Source: Phytophthora colocasiae
Lineage: Eukaryota > Oomycota > Peronosporomycetes > Peronosporales > Peronosporaceae
Length of the DNA: 64,000 nucleotides
Reading direction: 5' to 3'
Assembly (NCBI GenBank): GCA_018806915.1
Contig: JAGKQI010000105.1
Span: 3,286,001 to 3,350,000, forward strand
Shown here: one piece after another, positions 20,143 through 28,983 of the stretch
How the letters are laid out: every line of letters starts with the position of its first letter
Position numbering within the stretch: the stretch's first letter is position 1
Translations under genes and position numbers: made by a program
Notes under the pieces: generated by a model
Databases searched by the model: none
What the model was told of the DNA's origin: nothing
The model's input: the letters and a program-made list of their open reading frames with translations, nothing else

Positions 20143-21243
20143 CTACGAAAGCAGAGATAGGAGGCTGCATGACGCGCCAACGTTCAGTTTGGAGAGCGAT
20201 CCGCTGCTGGATGGCACGCTCATGTTCACATTGCTCAAAGCTTCGACAAACTGGCCATGGGTCGTCACATACGGGTTGTCACCAACGATGTAGAACTGCG
20301 TACTGCCGGCCAATGCTGACATGAGCATGCTCGTAATAGAGACAGCATTCGCATCCACCGTGATGAGATAGGACTGATCACTTACTCCACGGGGAATGCC
20401 CAGCTCAGGTTTCTGCGATAGAGCATAGCCCAAATACTGCTGGCCGTAGTACAGACTCATGTTGAGCGCACCAATGCCATCCAGTCCCATTCGCGCTGTG
20501 TTGTCCAGTGTCACGTTAATATTGATTAAATACTCTGATGAAGAGCAGGAAGTGAGCTCGATGTTCTCGATAACAGGCTCCGGATCGCTGAAACCAGTGA
20601 ACCCTTCAATTGGCAGGTCTCGTTTGAATTGAATATCGTCAAAATCCATTCCCCAAGCACGAGCAGTTAACAAAGCAGTAGAAGTCAACGTGATTTCCGC
20701 TTCCTTTACAAGTGCCTTGGACATGGCGTTGAATGCAGTTAAATTCGTGAGTGGCATATCGGCGTTGATACTGATATTGTAGTCCTGCGATCCAGTATGG
20801 ATCTTTAGTCCAGGGAACGGCAGTGTAGCGAATTCAAAACCACCATACAGCAGAGAAACAGTCGCGTTCTTGGTCGTAGCTGCAATCCCCACATTGTGTT
20901 GAATATTCACGTTTACATCGACCGTGATGGTCTCATTGTCCGGGATTTTCACGACGTCCATGTAGTTGAGTTTCATCTGCACGCTGCTGGCGTAGTGCCG
21001 GATGATAGCAGGTATAATAGCGAACCATAGTATGAGTATGAGGATTAACAGCAGTAACAGCACGAGACCAACAATGACAAAGATCCGCTTCTTCTTAGTC
21101 ATGTGCCACCACAGGAATCTCTTGAGTGGTTTGCCGTCCTCCTTCGTACTGTTCTCGTCGACATGAAGTCGCACGGACGACAGTTCACGGTACACCACGG
21201 TGCTGGGCGAGGAGACCTCCATGATCTCGTTTTCTTTCGACAT
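20143..21243 (-). CDS. Single-pass membrane protein with LEA2-like extracytoplasmic region
   Basis: 366 residues. A 50-residue cytosolic N-terminus ends in basic residues (TKKKR), followed by one very hydrophobic helix (about 53-80, VLLLLLILILILWFAIIPAI). The large remainder is rich in beta-forming repeats and N-glycosylation sequons (NMS, NVT, NIS), resembling the LEA2/DUF3712-type beta-sandwich found in fungal and oomycete membrane proteins. Function is unknown; a cell-surface or vacuolar-membrane role is inference. ATG at 21241-21243. It lies 63 bp downstream of the GFA gene on the same strand. Confidence 0.65.
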   Translation of the reverse strand: MSKENEIMEVSSPSTVVYRELSSVRLHVDENSTKEDGKPLKRFLWWHMTKKKRIFVIVGLVLLLLLILILILWFAIIPAIIRHYASSVQMKLNYMDVVKIPDNETITVDVNVNIQHNVGIAATTKNATVSLLYGGFEFATLPFPGLKIHTGSQDYNISINADMPLTNLTAFNAMSKALVKEAEITLTSTALLTARAWGMDFDDIQFKRDLPIEGFTGFSDPEPVIENIELTSCSSSEYLININVTLDNTARMGLDGIGALNMSLYYGQQYLGYALSQKPELGIPRGVSDQSYLITVDANAVSITSMLMSALAGSTQFYIVGDNPYVTTHGQFVEALSNVNMSVPSSSGSLSKLNVGASCSLLSLLS

Positions 21244-21306
21244 AGCAATTAATCTCCACTTTTAGCAAAAAAAGAGAAAAGATCTTTATTAAAGGCTGTT
21301 AACATC

Positions 21307-21711
21307 CTATTCCTTGGAGTAGCTGGTGATGTTAGAGGTCTCGAGTGATTTCTCCCAGTTTTGACCATCGAAGGTCTCAGTGGTGATGCTGGTGATAGTC
21401 ACTGGGTCCACACAGGACAAAGTGATAGCGTATCCATCTGGGTTGCTCCGGGGGATGTAGAAGGCCTGGACGCCGCACTTCTTGCAGAACAGGTGCTTAG
21501 CCTCGTGCGTGTTGAACGTGTAGAGCGTCAGCATGTCTTGACCTTGTAGCAGACGGAACCGGGACTTCGGCACGATAGCGTGTGCATTCTGCTTCATAGT
21601 GCAGATAGAGCAGTTGCATTTCGTCTGCACCAGGTCACTGGGCGCATCAAAGTCGAACAGAACCGCTTTACAGTGGCAGGAACCATGGTGGACGACGTAC
21701 TCAGTCGTCAT
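21307..21711 (-). CDS. GFA/CENP-V family zinc protein (glutathione-dependent formaldehyde-activating-like)
   Basis: 134 residues with the full set of zinc ligands of the family: SCHC (C12, C14), KCNCSIC (C32, C34, C37) and FCKKCG (C76, C79). Length fits the single-domain family. Members bind glutathione adducts such as S-hydroxymethylglutathione or act as chromatin-associated CENP-V; the reaction here cannot be told from sequence. The start ATG (21709-21711) is only 75 bp from the start of the divergent EF-hand gene, so the two probably share a promoter. Confidence 0.85.
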   Translation of the reverse strand: MTTEYVVHHGSCHCKAVLFDFDAPSDLVQTKCNCSICTMKQNAHAIVPKSRFRLLQGQDMLTLYTFNTHEAKHLFCKKCGVQAFYIPRSNPDGYAITLSCVDPVTITSITTETFDGQNWEKSLETSNITSYSKE

Positions 21712-21786
21712 GACGGGCAGAGGAAGATTTGAAGAGTGAAGTGCATGTACAGATACTGACTACTGTGGACCTTCACCACCGGCGGT

Positions 21787-22655
21787 ATGATTTCAGGAGT
21801 GATGGTCATTGCGCACGAAACGACACAGATGCTTGGACGACGTAAGCAAAAAGTTGTGGTGAAGCCTCTTACAGTTCAGGATCGGTTGAATGCATTAGAG
21901 AAGGAAGAAGTGCGGTTGGTGTACCCTATGGGGCTATTACAGCCGTGTACGTAGTAGAAAGCGTGAAAGGGATTTTCAACTGACTGAGGGGTATCGTAGT
22001 CTCTCGACAAGAACTTGGAAGGTTAAGGAAGAGGTTTGTACAGTTGATACCAGCAGAAGACACGAGTCAGGGGCTACGAGTACCTTTGACAGCCGTGTTG
22101 CAGATGCCGGAGTTGCGAACGCAACCGTTGATGTCTCTAGCTGCTCGGTTGATACTGAATCGGCAGACGAAAGATCTAGGGGCTGATCGTGGTGAGGATA
22201 CAAGTGGAGAGTTAGTATCGTTCGATGTGTTTATGGCGATTCTATCTGTCTTCAGTGCCAAGCAGCCGCTTGAGTTCAAACGACGAGGTGAGTACGTTTA
22301 ACGTTGTTCTTTAAATCTGCTATAGTCCCTGCTTATCAATGGTCTCAGTTCTCTTTGACATCTACGATCAAGAGAACAAGGGATGTGCCACAGTCGATGA
22401 TTTCCTCAGAATCATATCAGTAGTGTCACGGCCGAATGTAGCACAGAAGAAGGTCATTTGTCATGAGTTGGAGCTCCATCTCGCACCTTTCGTAAAGCAA
22501 AACAACGGGAGTGTAAGTGGGATTTTGTTTAGCGACTTCAACCAGGTAATTGTTAGTCATCTACGTCTAATTTGTTATATCTTTCCTCATAAAAGTTATT
22601 TGTCCAGGTTGCGAGCGATGAAGAAGTTTTCAATATCCTCACGATTTCGTATTAG
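21787..22655 (+). CDS. EF-hand protein, calcineurin B/CBL-like
   Basis: Four exons can be joined in phase: 21787-21946, 22000-22287, 22349-22545 and 22608-22655, with introns of 53, 61 and 62 nt, giving 230 residues. Exon 2 carries the LGRLRKRF and VSFDVFMAILSVFS pattern typical of calcineurin B-like proteins. Exon 3 has the degenerate Ca-binding loop DQENKGCATVDDF, and a further EF-like pair precedes ILFSDFNQ. No myristoylation Gly is present at position 2. Calcium sensing for a kinase or phosphatase partner is inference. Exon junctions are my reading from splice signals and phase. Confidence 0.7.
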
Positions 22656-22778
22656 ATCCAAGCTCATCCATTTCCATTCCCAAACTTAAGCTAAGCTAAA
22701 ATTACTTCTCGGCTCGCACTTTTGACTTGAGAAACGCCATTCATAGTGTTGGTGTCAAGTGCACAGCATTAGGAGTCC

Positions 22779-25678
22779 ATGGTGAAGTGGCACATTGGCA
22801 CCTACGCTCGTTTGCGGCCTCCTCGGCGTGGTCACGACTGTGCCAAGTTTGATCTGGGTTTGTACTTCCTCGAATTGCTGATTTTTTTGAACCAAAAGCT
22901 AATCATCTTTTTTATTAGAACGAGTTGACGATGGTCGATTCAATAGGACAATCATTGCTTTCCCTCCACCGGATGATGATGGCTCTCGGATGCATCTCAA
23001 GCAGCGAGATGGCCTCGACTTCCACTTCAACGATGTTTTTGATCCGAACGTCTCACAGGAACAAGTTTTTAACGAAGTCTGTCTTGTAAGTCGATATTTT
23101 TGTTTTCCTAGTGTCAAATATGTATATCCTTGACGCTTCTTGGATTTAGGATATTGTGCATAGCGCTTTGGACGGCTACAATGGGACTATTCTCGCGTAT
23201 GGACAGACTGGTTCAGGCAAGACTTACACGATCACTGGAGGTGAACATTATGCAGATCGAGGCATTATCCCTCGTGTTCTTTCGACCATTTTTGAGGAGT
23301 TTGAGAAGAAGCCAAACATGCGCTACTCATGCTACATATCATACCTTGAGATCTACAACGAAAATGTCTACGACTTGCTTGATCGGTGAGCTATCACGAG
23401 TCTTTTTAGATAGAAGAATATCTATTGCTAACTGTAAGTGTGGTAATTTGAAGATCCCATACAGATCGGCCGATTGAAGAATGGACGAAAGTTTTGCTTA
23501 TGGATGATGATGAGGGAGATATGCACTTCCGAAACCTGGGGTACGTTAGCATAGATAATAGTGCTGTCAGTATATTGATATTCACTCGATTATTTGTTCT
23601 AGTGTCTTTGAGGCAGTCTCGGAAGAGGAGGCATTGAATTTGCTTTTCCTAGGGAATATGAACCGTGTGACGAGTGACACTCCAATGAACCAGGTACATT
23701 AGAAAACAACAACCGCATACTTAGCTTTCTAACCTAAATACCCTTTTAGGCGTCGTCACGTTCTCATTCGATTTTCAGCGTCATGATCGAATCCCGACCT
23801 GTTGATTCCGATATGATCGTGACCTCAAAGCTCCACTTGGTTGATCTTGCAGGGTCCGAACGAGTCTACAAACGTGACGGTACCCAGCGGATGCGATCAG
23901 AAGGGAAACACATCAATCTTTCCTTACATCACCTCGAACAGGTAACTACAACATCCCCTGCCTTTAACATATATTACAACCTGAAAACACGTTTTGCTTT
24001 AGGTCATCCAATCCCTACGAAACAAGCGAAATGCAGTTTCCAGAGCGTACCATATCCCTTACCGCAATTCCATGCTCACATCAGTGCTGCGGGGCAGTCT
24101 TGGCGGCAACTGCAAGTCAGTTTTCATCGCTACGGTCAATCCTGAGAGCGATTTCCTAGACGAATCCATTTCGACTTGTCGATTCATGCAACGGTGCTCC
24201 GAAGTGGCTGTTGAAATCGCAGTGAATACGGAAGTGGACACTGAGAAGCGTTTGGAGGCGGTAGAAAAGCTCAATACAGAGTTGGAGGCTACCAATTTCG
24301 AGCTACAACAGCGAGTAGTGCAATTGGAAAAGGACATTCAAGACCAAACGCGTCAGTTTGCAAAGAGAGAAGAACAATGGGAACGGCGTCTTGCTGCAGC
24401 TCAAGAAGAAACACAGACAGCATTGGCGGCAGTGAAAACTGCACGTGATCGAGCTGACCAAGCCAACCAAAAGATCGACTGGATGCAATGCGAGGAAATG
24501 GTAGAGCGATTACTTCTCACCGGGGATTTACCACGTGAAGAATTTGATAAACCAAGGAGTGAAGGAGATTTCCAAGAAGCGAGGCTGCTATATGATGCTG
24601 TGGCTCAAAGCATCCGGGAACTTGGAATGGCTACAGCTCTTGGCTGCCTTATTGTGCTGAAAGAAAACACGTTCTTCGCGTCCAATACGGCAGCAGAAAT
24701 CCAGGAACTCATGAGCAAGCAAACCCGAACGGTAGAGCTTCTCGAACAGCGACTACTAGAACAGAAGCGCGAGGCTGAGCTTTTGAGAGAGCAGATTCAA
24801 AGCATAACGGAGTCTCAAACTCCCGAAGGTGAACGGAAAACAGCCATTCCTCGATCGAAATCTCATACTGAAGCTCTAAGACGACACCGTTCATCTCGTC
24901 AGCAGTTTGAAAATGGAAGAGGTCCCAGTACTGGAGAAGTGTCTAACAGCGGTAGTGACAGTGAGAATGATAGTGAGGCGTCTACAACTCATGAATATGG
25001 CCGTCCAGTCGCAGCCCGATTGCCAGTCAAGCAGGGGTCGATCAGACGTGACCGCAAAGCTTCCAAGAAATCCGAATACAGTAGTATCTCGGAGGAAACT
25101 CTTGATGAAGACAAACAAATCACACTTCGAGGTGCTGCTTTGACGACAGAAGACCCTGTTCCACCTCCTCGACAATCAGGCAGTGACATGATTCGGATGC
25201 GCATGGAGCTTTTACGCATTGGGAGTTTATTCGTCAAGTACGGGCGCTATGGAAGGCCTCACGTCCGATTTGTTTGGTGCTCGGCTGATCTCGAGTATCT
25301 AAATTACCGGCAGGTAAACAGTCAAGTCCCGAAAGCTACGATTCCGACACGTTCTATCGTGCGGATATGTATTGGCCAAGATACGCGAGTATTTGAACGA
25401 GCAAAGCAACCGAAGAGAGCACCGCATTGCTTTTCGGTGGAGTATGAAGAGAACCGTACGTTAGATCTCGAGGTACGCAATTTTTTTTTGATACGAAGCA
25501 CATTGTGCCTGAACTAATTGTTTGTTTGGTTCAGATCGCGGACGGTGAGAGCCCAGAAGTGAAGAAGATGAAGCGAAACGAGTGGGTGGACGCACTCCAG
25601 TTCCTTCTTAAGCTGAAATCAAAACCTTCTCGACAAACACCGCCCCGCCATGATTCCACAGGATCAATCTCCTCGTAG
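22779..25678 (+). CDS. Kinesin-9 family motor (KIF6-like) with C-terminal PH-like region
   Basis: Eight exons join in phase (22779-22857, 22919-23085, 23150-23385, 23454-23540, 23603-23693, 23750-23941, 24003-25472, 25535-25678), giving 821 residues. Motor motifs: GQTGSGKT (100-107), SSRSH (222-226), DLAGSE (252-257), and the KIF6-like DRGIIPRVL and EEALNLLFLGN. KIF6/KIF9 motors work in cilia and flagella, fitting a zoospore-forming oomycete. A coiled coil follows (about 335-480), then a Ser-rich linker. Residues about 683-805 (GSLFVKYGRYGRPHVRFVWC ... WVDALQFLLKLK) look like a PH domain fold, not usual for KIF6. The start ATG lies 123 bp after the EF-hand gene stop. Confidence 0.85.
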
Positions 25679-25886
25679 GAGCCATTATTTGAGAATGCAT
25701 GTTAGATTTATCTCGTGTTTCTTGGTGGTTTCTCGGATAGCATTAGCTGCCCCCATTTCGGCTCTCTGGCGTAAGGATTTCCAAGCTATCAAGCAGGATT
25801 TCTGGGATCTTTCGTAGATTAAATTGCCTACAAAATGTCTGGTTGTCACTGTTCAATCAACCCCCAGGTACTCAAGTCGGACGATC

Positions 25887-26456
25887 ATGAAGACATCTTT
25901 CGTTGCTATCGCCCTCGCTCTTGTCTACCTCGTGTCTTTCGTGATTGCGGATCACCAACCAAGTAACGTGGGGGTATCGGCCAACGACTCGTCCGATGCG
26001 AATGCATCTGCTGATGATTCATCCGATTTGGCCTCCGACCAAGACGACCAAGCTATGACCACGGCCTCTGATCTGCGTGGACCTCATCCTCTCGGAGTCG
26101 TCTCGACGAGAATCAACGCCAAGAACAACACTCTTGTTATCAAGAACAGCAACATTTTCCTGTCCAAGGACGACCTCAAGCTTCTCGCCAAGACGATCCA
26201 CAAGATACTGTCGAACAAGAAGGAGGCTGGGGTGGCCGCCTCCATGACAACCGAGGACCTCTTTGGTCTTCTGTCGGCTGTGGCTGCAAACCCGGCCGCT
26301 ATGTCCAATGCTGTGGGTATCGTTTCAGCTGCGAAAAGCGGTGACACGAGTGCATTGGCTGGTCATGTGGTGGGTCTGTTGGGTGCTGCCTTGCCACCTC
26401 CCGCTGCCGAAACTCCTGCACCGGATGCTGCTGCGCCAATGTCGTCTCCTCAGTGA
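25887..26456 (+). CDS. Secreted Ala/Ser-rich protein, copy 1
   Basis: 189 residues. A clear signal peptide (MKTSFVAIALALVYLVSFVIA, cut before DHQPS) is followed by a Ser/Asp-rich linker and a conserved segment with NTLVIKNSNIFLSKDDLKLL and ALAGHVVGLLGAALP. A Pro/Ala-rich tail ends it. Paralogue at 27139-27822, sharing the start, core and end. No known domain; no RxLR motif after the signal peptide (it has LRGP). Probably an apoplastic or cell-wall protein, by inference. Confidence 0.7.
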   Translation: MKTSFVAIALALVYLVSFVIADHQPSNVGVSANDSSDANASADDSSDLASDQDDQAMTTASDLRGPHPLGVVSTRINAKNNTLVIKNSNIFLSKDDLKLLAKTIHKILSNKKEAGVAASMTTEDLFGLLSAVAANPAAMSNAVGIVSAAKSGDTSALAGHVVGLLGAALPPPAAETPAPDAAAPMSSPQ

Positions 26457-27138
26457 GGTAGGTCTCCAACACGTCAGTTTAATGGGAACCACCGCCACCC
26501 CAGGAATGCATTTCATCCGAACAAAATGTCAACGTGAATTCCATTCATGATTGGCCTTCTGCGTGAATTCAATTGAACTTTTACTCGAATTGGTTTGCCA
26601 CAGCTTTTCTTACAATTTGTTGGATGCCCATATTGCTGGAGACAATAATGGCAACCCTCAATTGATTGTAATTGGGCATTAATTATTGATCCAATATTAC
26701 TAGAGACAATAATGACACACAATACCTTATTGTAATTGGGTATTCATTATTGTCCCCATATTGCAGTCAACAATAAGTACTATTGACAACAAATCCTACC
26801 CATTTGTTTTGTGTGTGTGGTATGGTATATTGAGTTACTGATTCCCAGGAAATCACAACTGCTACTTTTGGTTAGAGGATGAATAGTTCTTCACATTGCA
26901 GAGACAAAATACCCGAGGTGTTTGCAGTTGAAGTACTTTCAGCCTGGCGTGCCAAACCAGAGATTTACCAATAAATCGACAAGTACTTTCGTAAGTGGTG
27001 GTATTTCCTGCAGGTTTCCGAGAACTCTACATTGGAAAAACTGCACCAACTCGGCTTTTGCCTTACCATGATGACATTGTTCAATTGGACTCCAAGAACT
27101 CAAGTCGGCTTCCTCCACTACCTACTACTCCAACGACC
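26457..27138. other. Intergenic region between the two secreted-protein genes
   Basis: AT-rich with the tandem repeat at 26629-26790; otherwise no coding frame is supported. The last about 40 bases before the second gene resemble the leader of the first (ACTCAAGTCGG near 25871 and 27098). Confidence 0.4.
26629..26790. repeat. AT-rich tandem repeat of about 65 bp, 2.5 copies
   Basis: A unit of the form ATATTGCTGGAGACAATAAT, then a short spacer and TTGTAATTGGGCATTAATTA, repeats twice and starts a third time, with changes such as ATATTACTAGAGACAATAAT. Copies are diverged by about a quarter. It lies between the two paralogous secreted-protein genes. Confidence 0.6.
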
Positions 27139-27822
27139 ATGAAGACGTTTTCAGCTGCCATCGCTCTCGCGTTCATCTACCTCGTGTCGGTCGTTACAGC
27201 GGACCACCAACCAAGTACCATGACGCTGTCGAACGATGATTCCTCCGATCTGAGCTTAACCCAATCCGGTCTGCGTGGCCACAGTGCTGTCGGACTCGTC
27301 ACGAACACGATCACCGCCAACGACAACAAGGTTCTCGTCAAGAACAGCAACATCCTCTTGTCCAAGAGCGACCGCGTGCAGCTCGCCAAGACCATCAAGG
27401 AGATGCTGGCGAGCAACCCCGACGCTGCCTCCATCTCGACCGAGGGTTTGGTTGGTTTTCTGACTCGCGTCGCCACGACCCCGGGAGCTCTCACCCATGC
27501 TGCTGGTATCATTTCGGCTGCTAGAAGCGGTAACACGGGTGCATTGGCTGGTCATGTCGTGGGTCTCCTGGGTGCTGCTCTTCCGCCCGCTACTCCTGCT
27601 CCTGTTGGCCCCCAGCCTGGCCCTGTTGCTCCGATTGCTCCGATTGCTCCGATTGCTCCGATTGCTCCGATTGCTCCGATTGCTCCAGTGGTCCCGCCCA
27701 TGTCAATCCCCGCTACTCCTTCCATCCCAGTCGCCCCCATTTACGCCACTGCTCCAGTGTCACCGCAGGTCGCTCCCGCTTCGGCGATGACGCCACCTGA
27801 GGTCCCGACCACGTCGGCCTAA
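27139..27822 (+). CDS. Secreted Ala/Pro-rich protein, copy 2 with API repeats
   Basis: 227 residues from the ATG at 27139. Signal peptide MKTFSAAIALAFIYLVSVVTA, then the same core as the first copy (KVLVKNSNILLSKSD and GALAGHVVGLLGAALP), followed by a longer Pro/Ala tail. The tail contains six API tripeptides in a row encoded by a 9-bp tandem repeat. Pro-rich tails in oomycete secreted proteins often suggest wall association; this is inference. No known catalytic domain. Confidence 0.7.
   Translation: MKTFSAAIALAFIYLVSVVTADHQPSTMTLSNDDSSDLSLTQSGLRGHSAVGLVTNTITANDNKVLVKNSNILLSKSDRVQLAKTIKEMLASNPDAASISTEGLVGFLTRVATTPGALTHAAGIISAARSGNTGALAGHVVGLLGAALPPATPAPVGPQPGPVAPIAPIAPIAPIAPIAPIAPVVPPMSIPATPSIPVAPIYATAPVSPQVAPASAMTPPEVPTTSA
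27626..27688 (+). repeat. 9-bp tandem repeat encoding Ala-Pro-Ile
   Basis: About seven copies of GATTGCTCC run in frame inside the second secreted-protein gene, flanked by near copies (GTTGCTCC, ATTGCTCCAGTG). Such minisatellites change length easily, so the tail length probably varies between strains. Confidence 0.8.
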
Positions 27823-28379
27823 CTTAAGTCTGACATTGTGATCAACGATGCGAGTTAAGTATGGAAAAGGCATGCAGGCATGCATGCGAGTTAGTTCTTG
27901 CTAACTAGTCCGAAATCGGAAGCCGGATATGCGTTTATTCGTAACAAAAATCAAATTCATCCCATTTGTGAATTCACCGTATCCATTTTTTGTTGTGGTT
28001 TTCAAAACGTGCTGAGCGTATGAATCATGCCGTTGTTCAAGGAATTAGCCAAGCTTGTTCATGTTCAACAAATTATCGTCGGTGAGTCGCAAAAAAACTT
28101 GCATGTTCTTGATTTGGTTTGCAGTGGTAATAGCTTTCAGCAACTGCCGACTCATTCACCGTCTCAAGAGAGCAAAGCTAGAGCTGTAGTGGTCGGGCAT
28201 CAACTTTACAGGGATGTTTCGCGTTCTGCTAAGCCATAATGGGACGCCTCGTATACGTAGAGCCTAGATAACCTCATTTCCGAAATCAATCCATAGCAGC
28301 AAATGTTGTGGTTTCTAAGGAGAAATTGATTTTCTTATCGTTCAACTGCGCCATGATGTCTTCTACACTTTGGTTGGCT
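27823..28379. other. Intergenic region, nothing recognised
   Basis: A plus-strand frame at 28027-28239 lacks any recognisable feature. A short GCATGCAGGCATGCATGCGA palindromic stretch lies at 27870-27889. No gene is supported. Confidence 0.35.
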
Positions 28380-28856
28380 GGAGACGCACTTGGCACTGTT
28401 ACAAGTATGAAAGAAGAGATCAATTTCCTGAACCCGAGTCAATAGCTTCTTCATCATCATCAATACCTGGCACTGTCAACACCCGCCCCCCCCCCCCCCC
28501 CCCAACACACACAACCCAAGTTTCGAATACTGTTTTCGGTATACTCATGAGCCAAGAGCAGCGCAAAAGAGTCATTGCCACCGTCCATTTTCGAGATAGC
28601 TTTCGCTAAATCTTCGCTTAGAGTTTGGTCTCGAGGTAGTTTTTTGGTTTTGTCGGCGGTAAACAAATGGAATATACCAGCGCAAGATGATATCTCTTTG
28701 TTACTTCTTCCAAAGCGTGTCCAGTATCTGCATATTTGCACAGCAAAATGTCGTATATTCACTTTTGCGAAATCATGGCGAAATTCCATTCCAGATCACC
28801 GCCTTCGTGTTAAGGTAAGCAAGTCTGGCGGTCGACGAGAAAAGTAACATGAACGC
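28380..28856 (-). pseudogene. Decayed 2OG-Fe(II) oxygenase paralogue
   Basis: The minus strand keeps short stretches of the oxygenase: HEGGDLE near 28810, FRHDFAK, DSFALLLAHEYTENSIRNLG near 28550 and GVDSARY near 28465. These correspond, in order, to HEGGDL, KHRHDFGK, DSFALLLSHKYTDISIMSLG and GIDRTRF of the gene at 5398. Stops and frame changes interrupt it, and an 18-C run sits inside it. The divergence from the intact copies is large, so this is an older relic than the palindrome. Confidence 0.6.
28486..28503. repeat. Poly-C tract of 18 bases
   Basis: Eighteen Cs in a row inside the oxygenase relic, followed by AACACACACAAC. Prone to slippage and sequencing error. Confidence 0.85.
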
Positions 28857-28983
28857 GTTTATTTCATCGATGCAAATTGAAATGGAATACGAGAGCTAAC
28901 TCTCATCGAGCGGATGTAGTCGGTCGACGGGAGATGCCATAAAATTGACGTGCACTCGTACTGCACTTCTGTCCAGGGATCAC

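Noticed and set aside
19937..20170. 77-codon minus-strand ORF after the LEA2-like gene
   Set aside because: Composition not gene-like, no domain, overlaps the 3' end of the real gene.
26629..26790. CRISPR-like array
   Set aside because: The repeats are contiguous diverged units without unique spacers, in a eukaryotic context.
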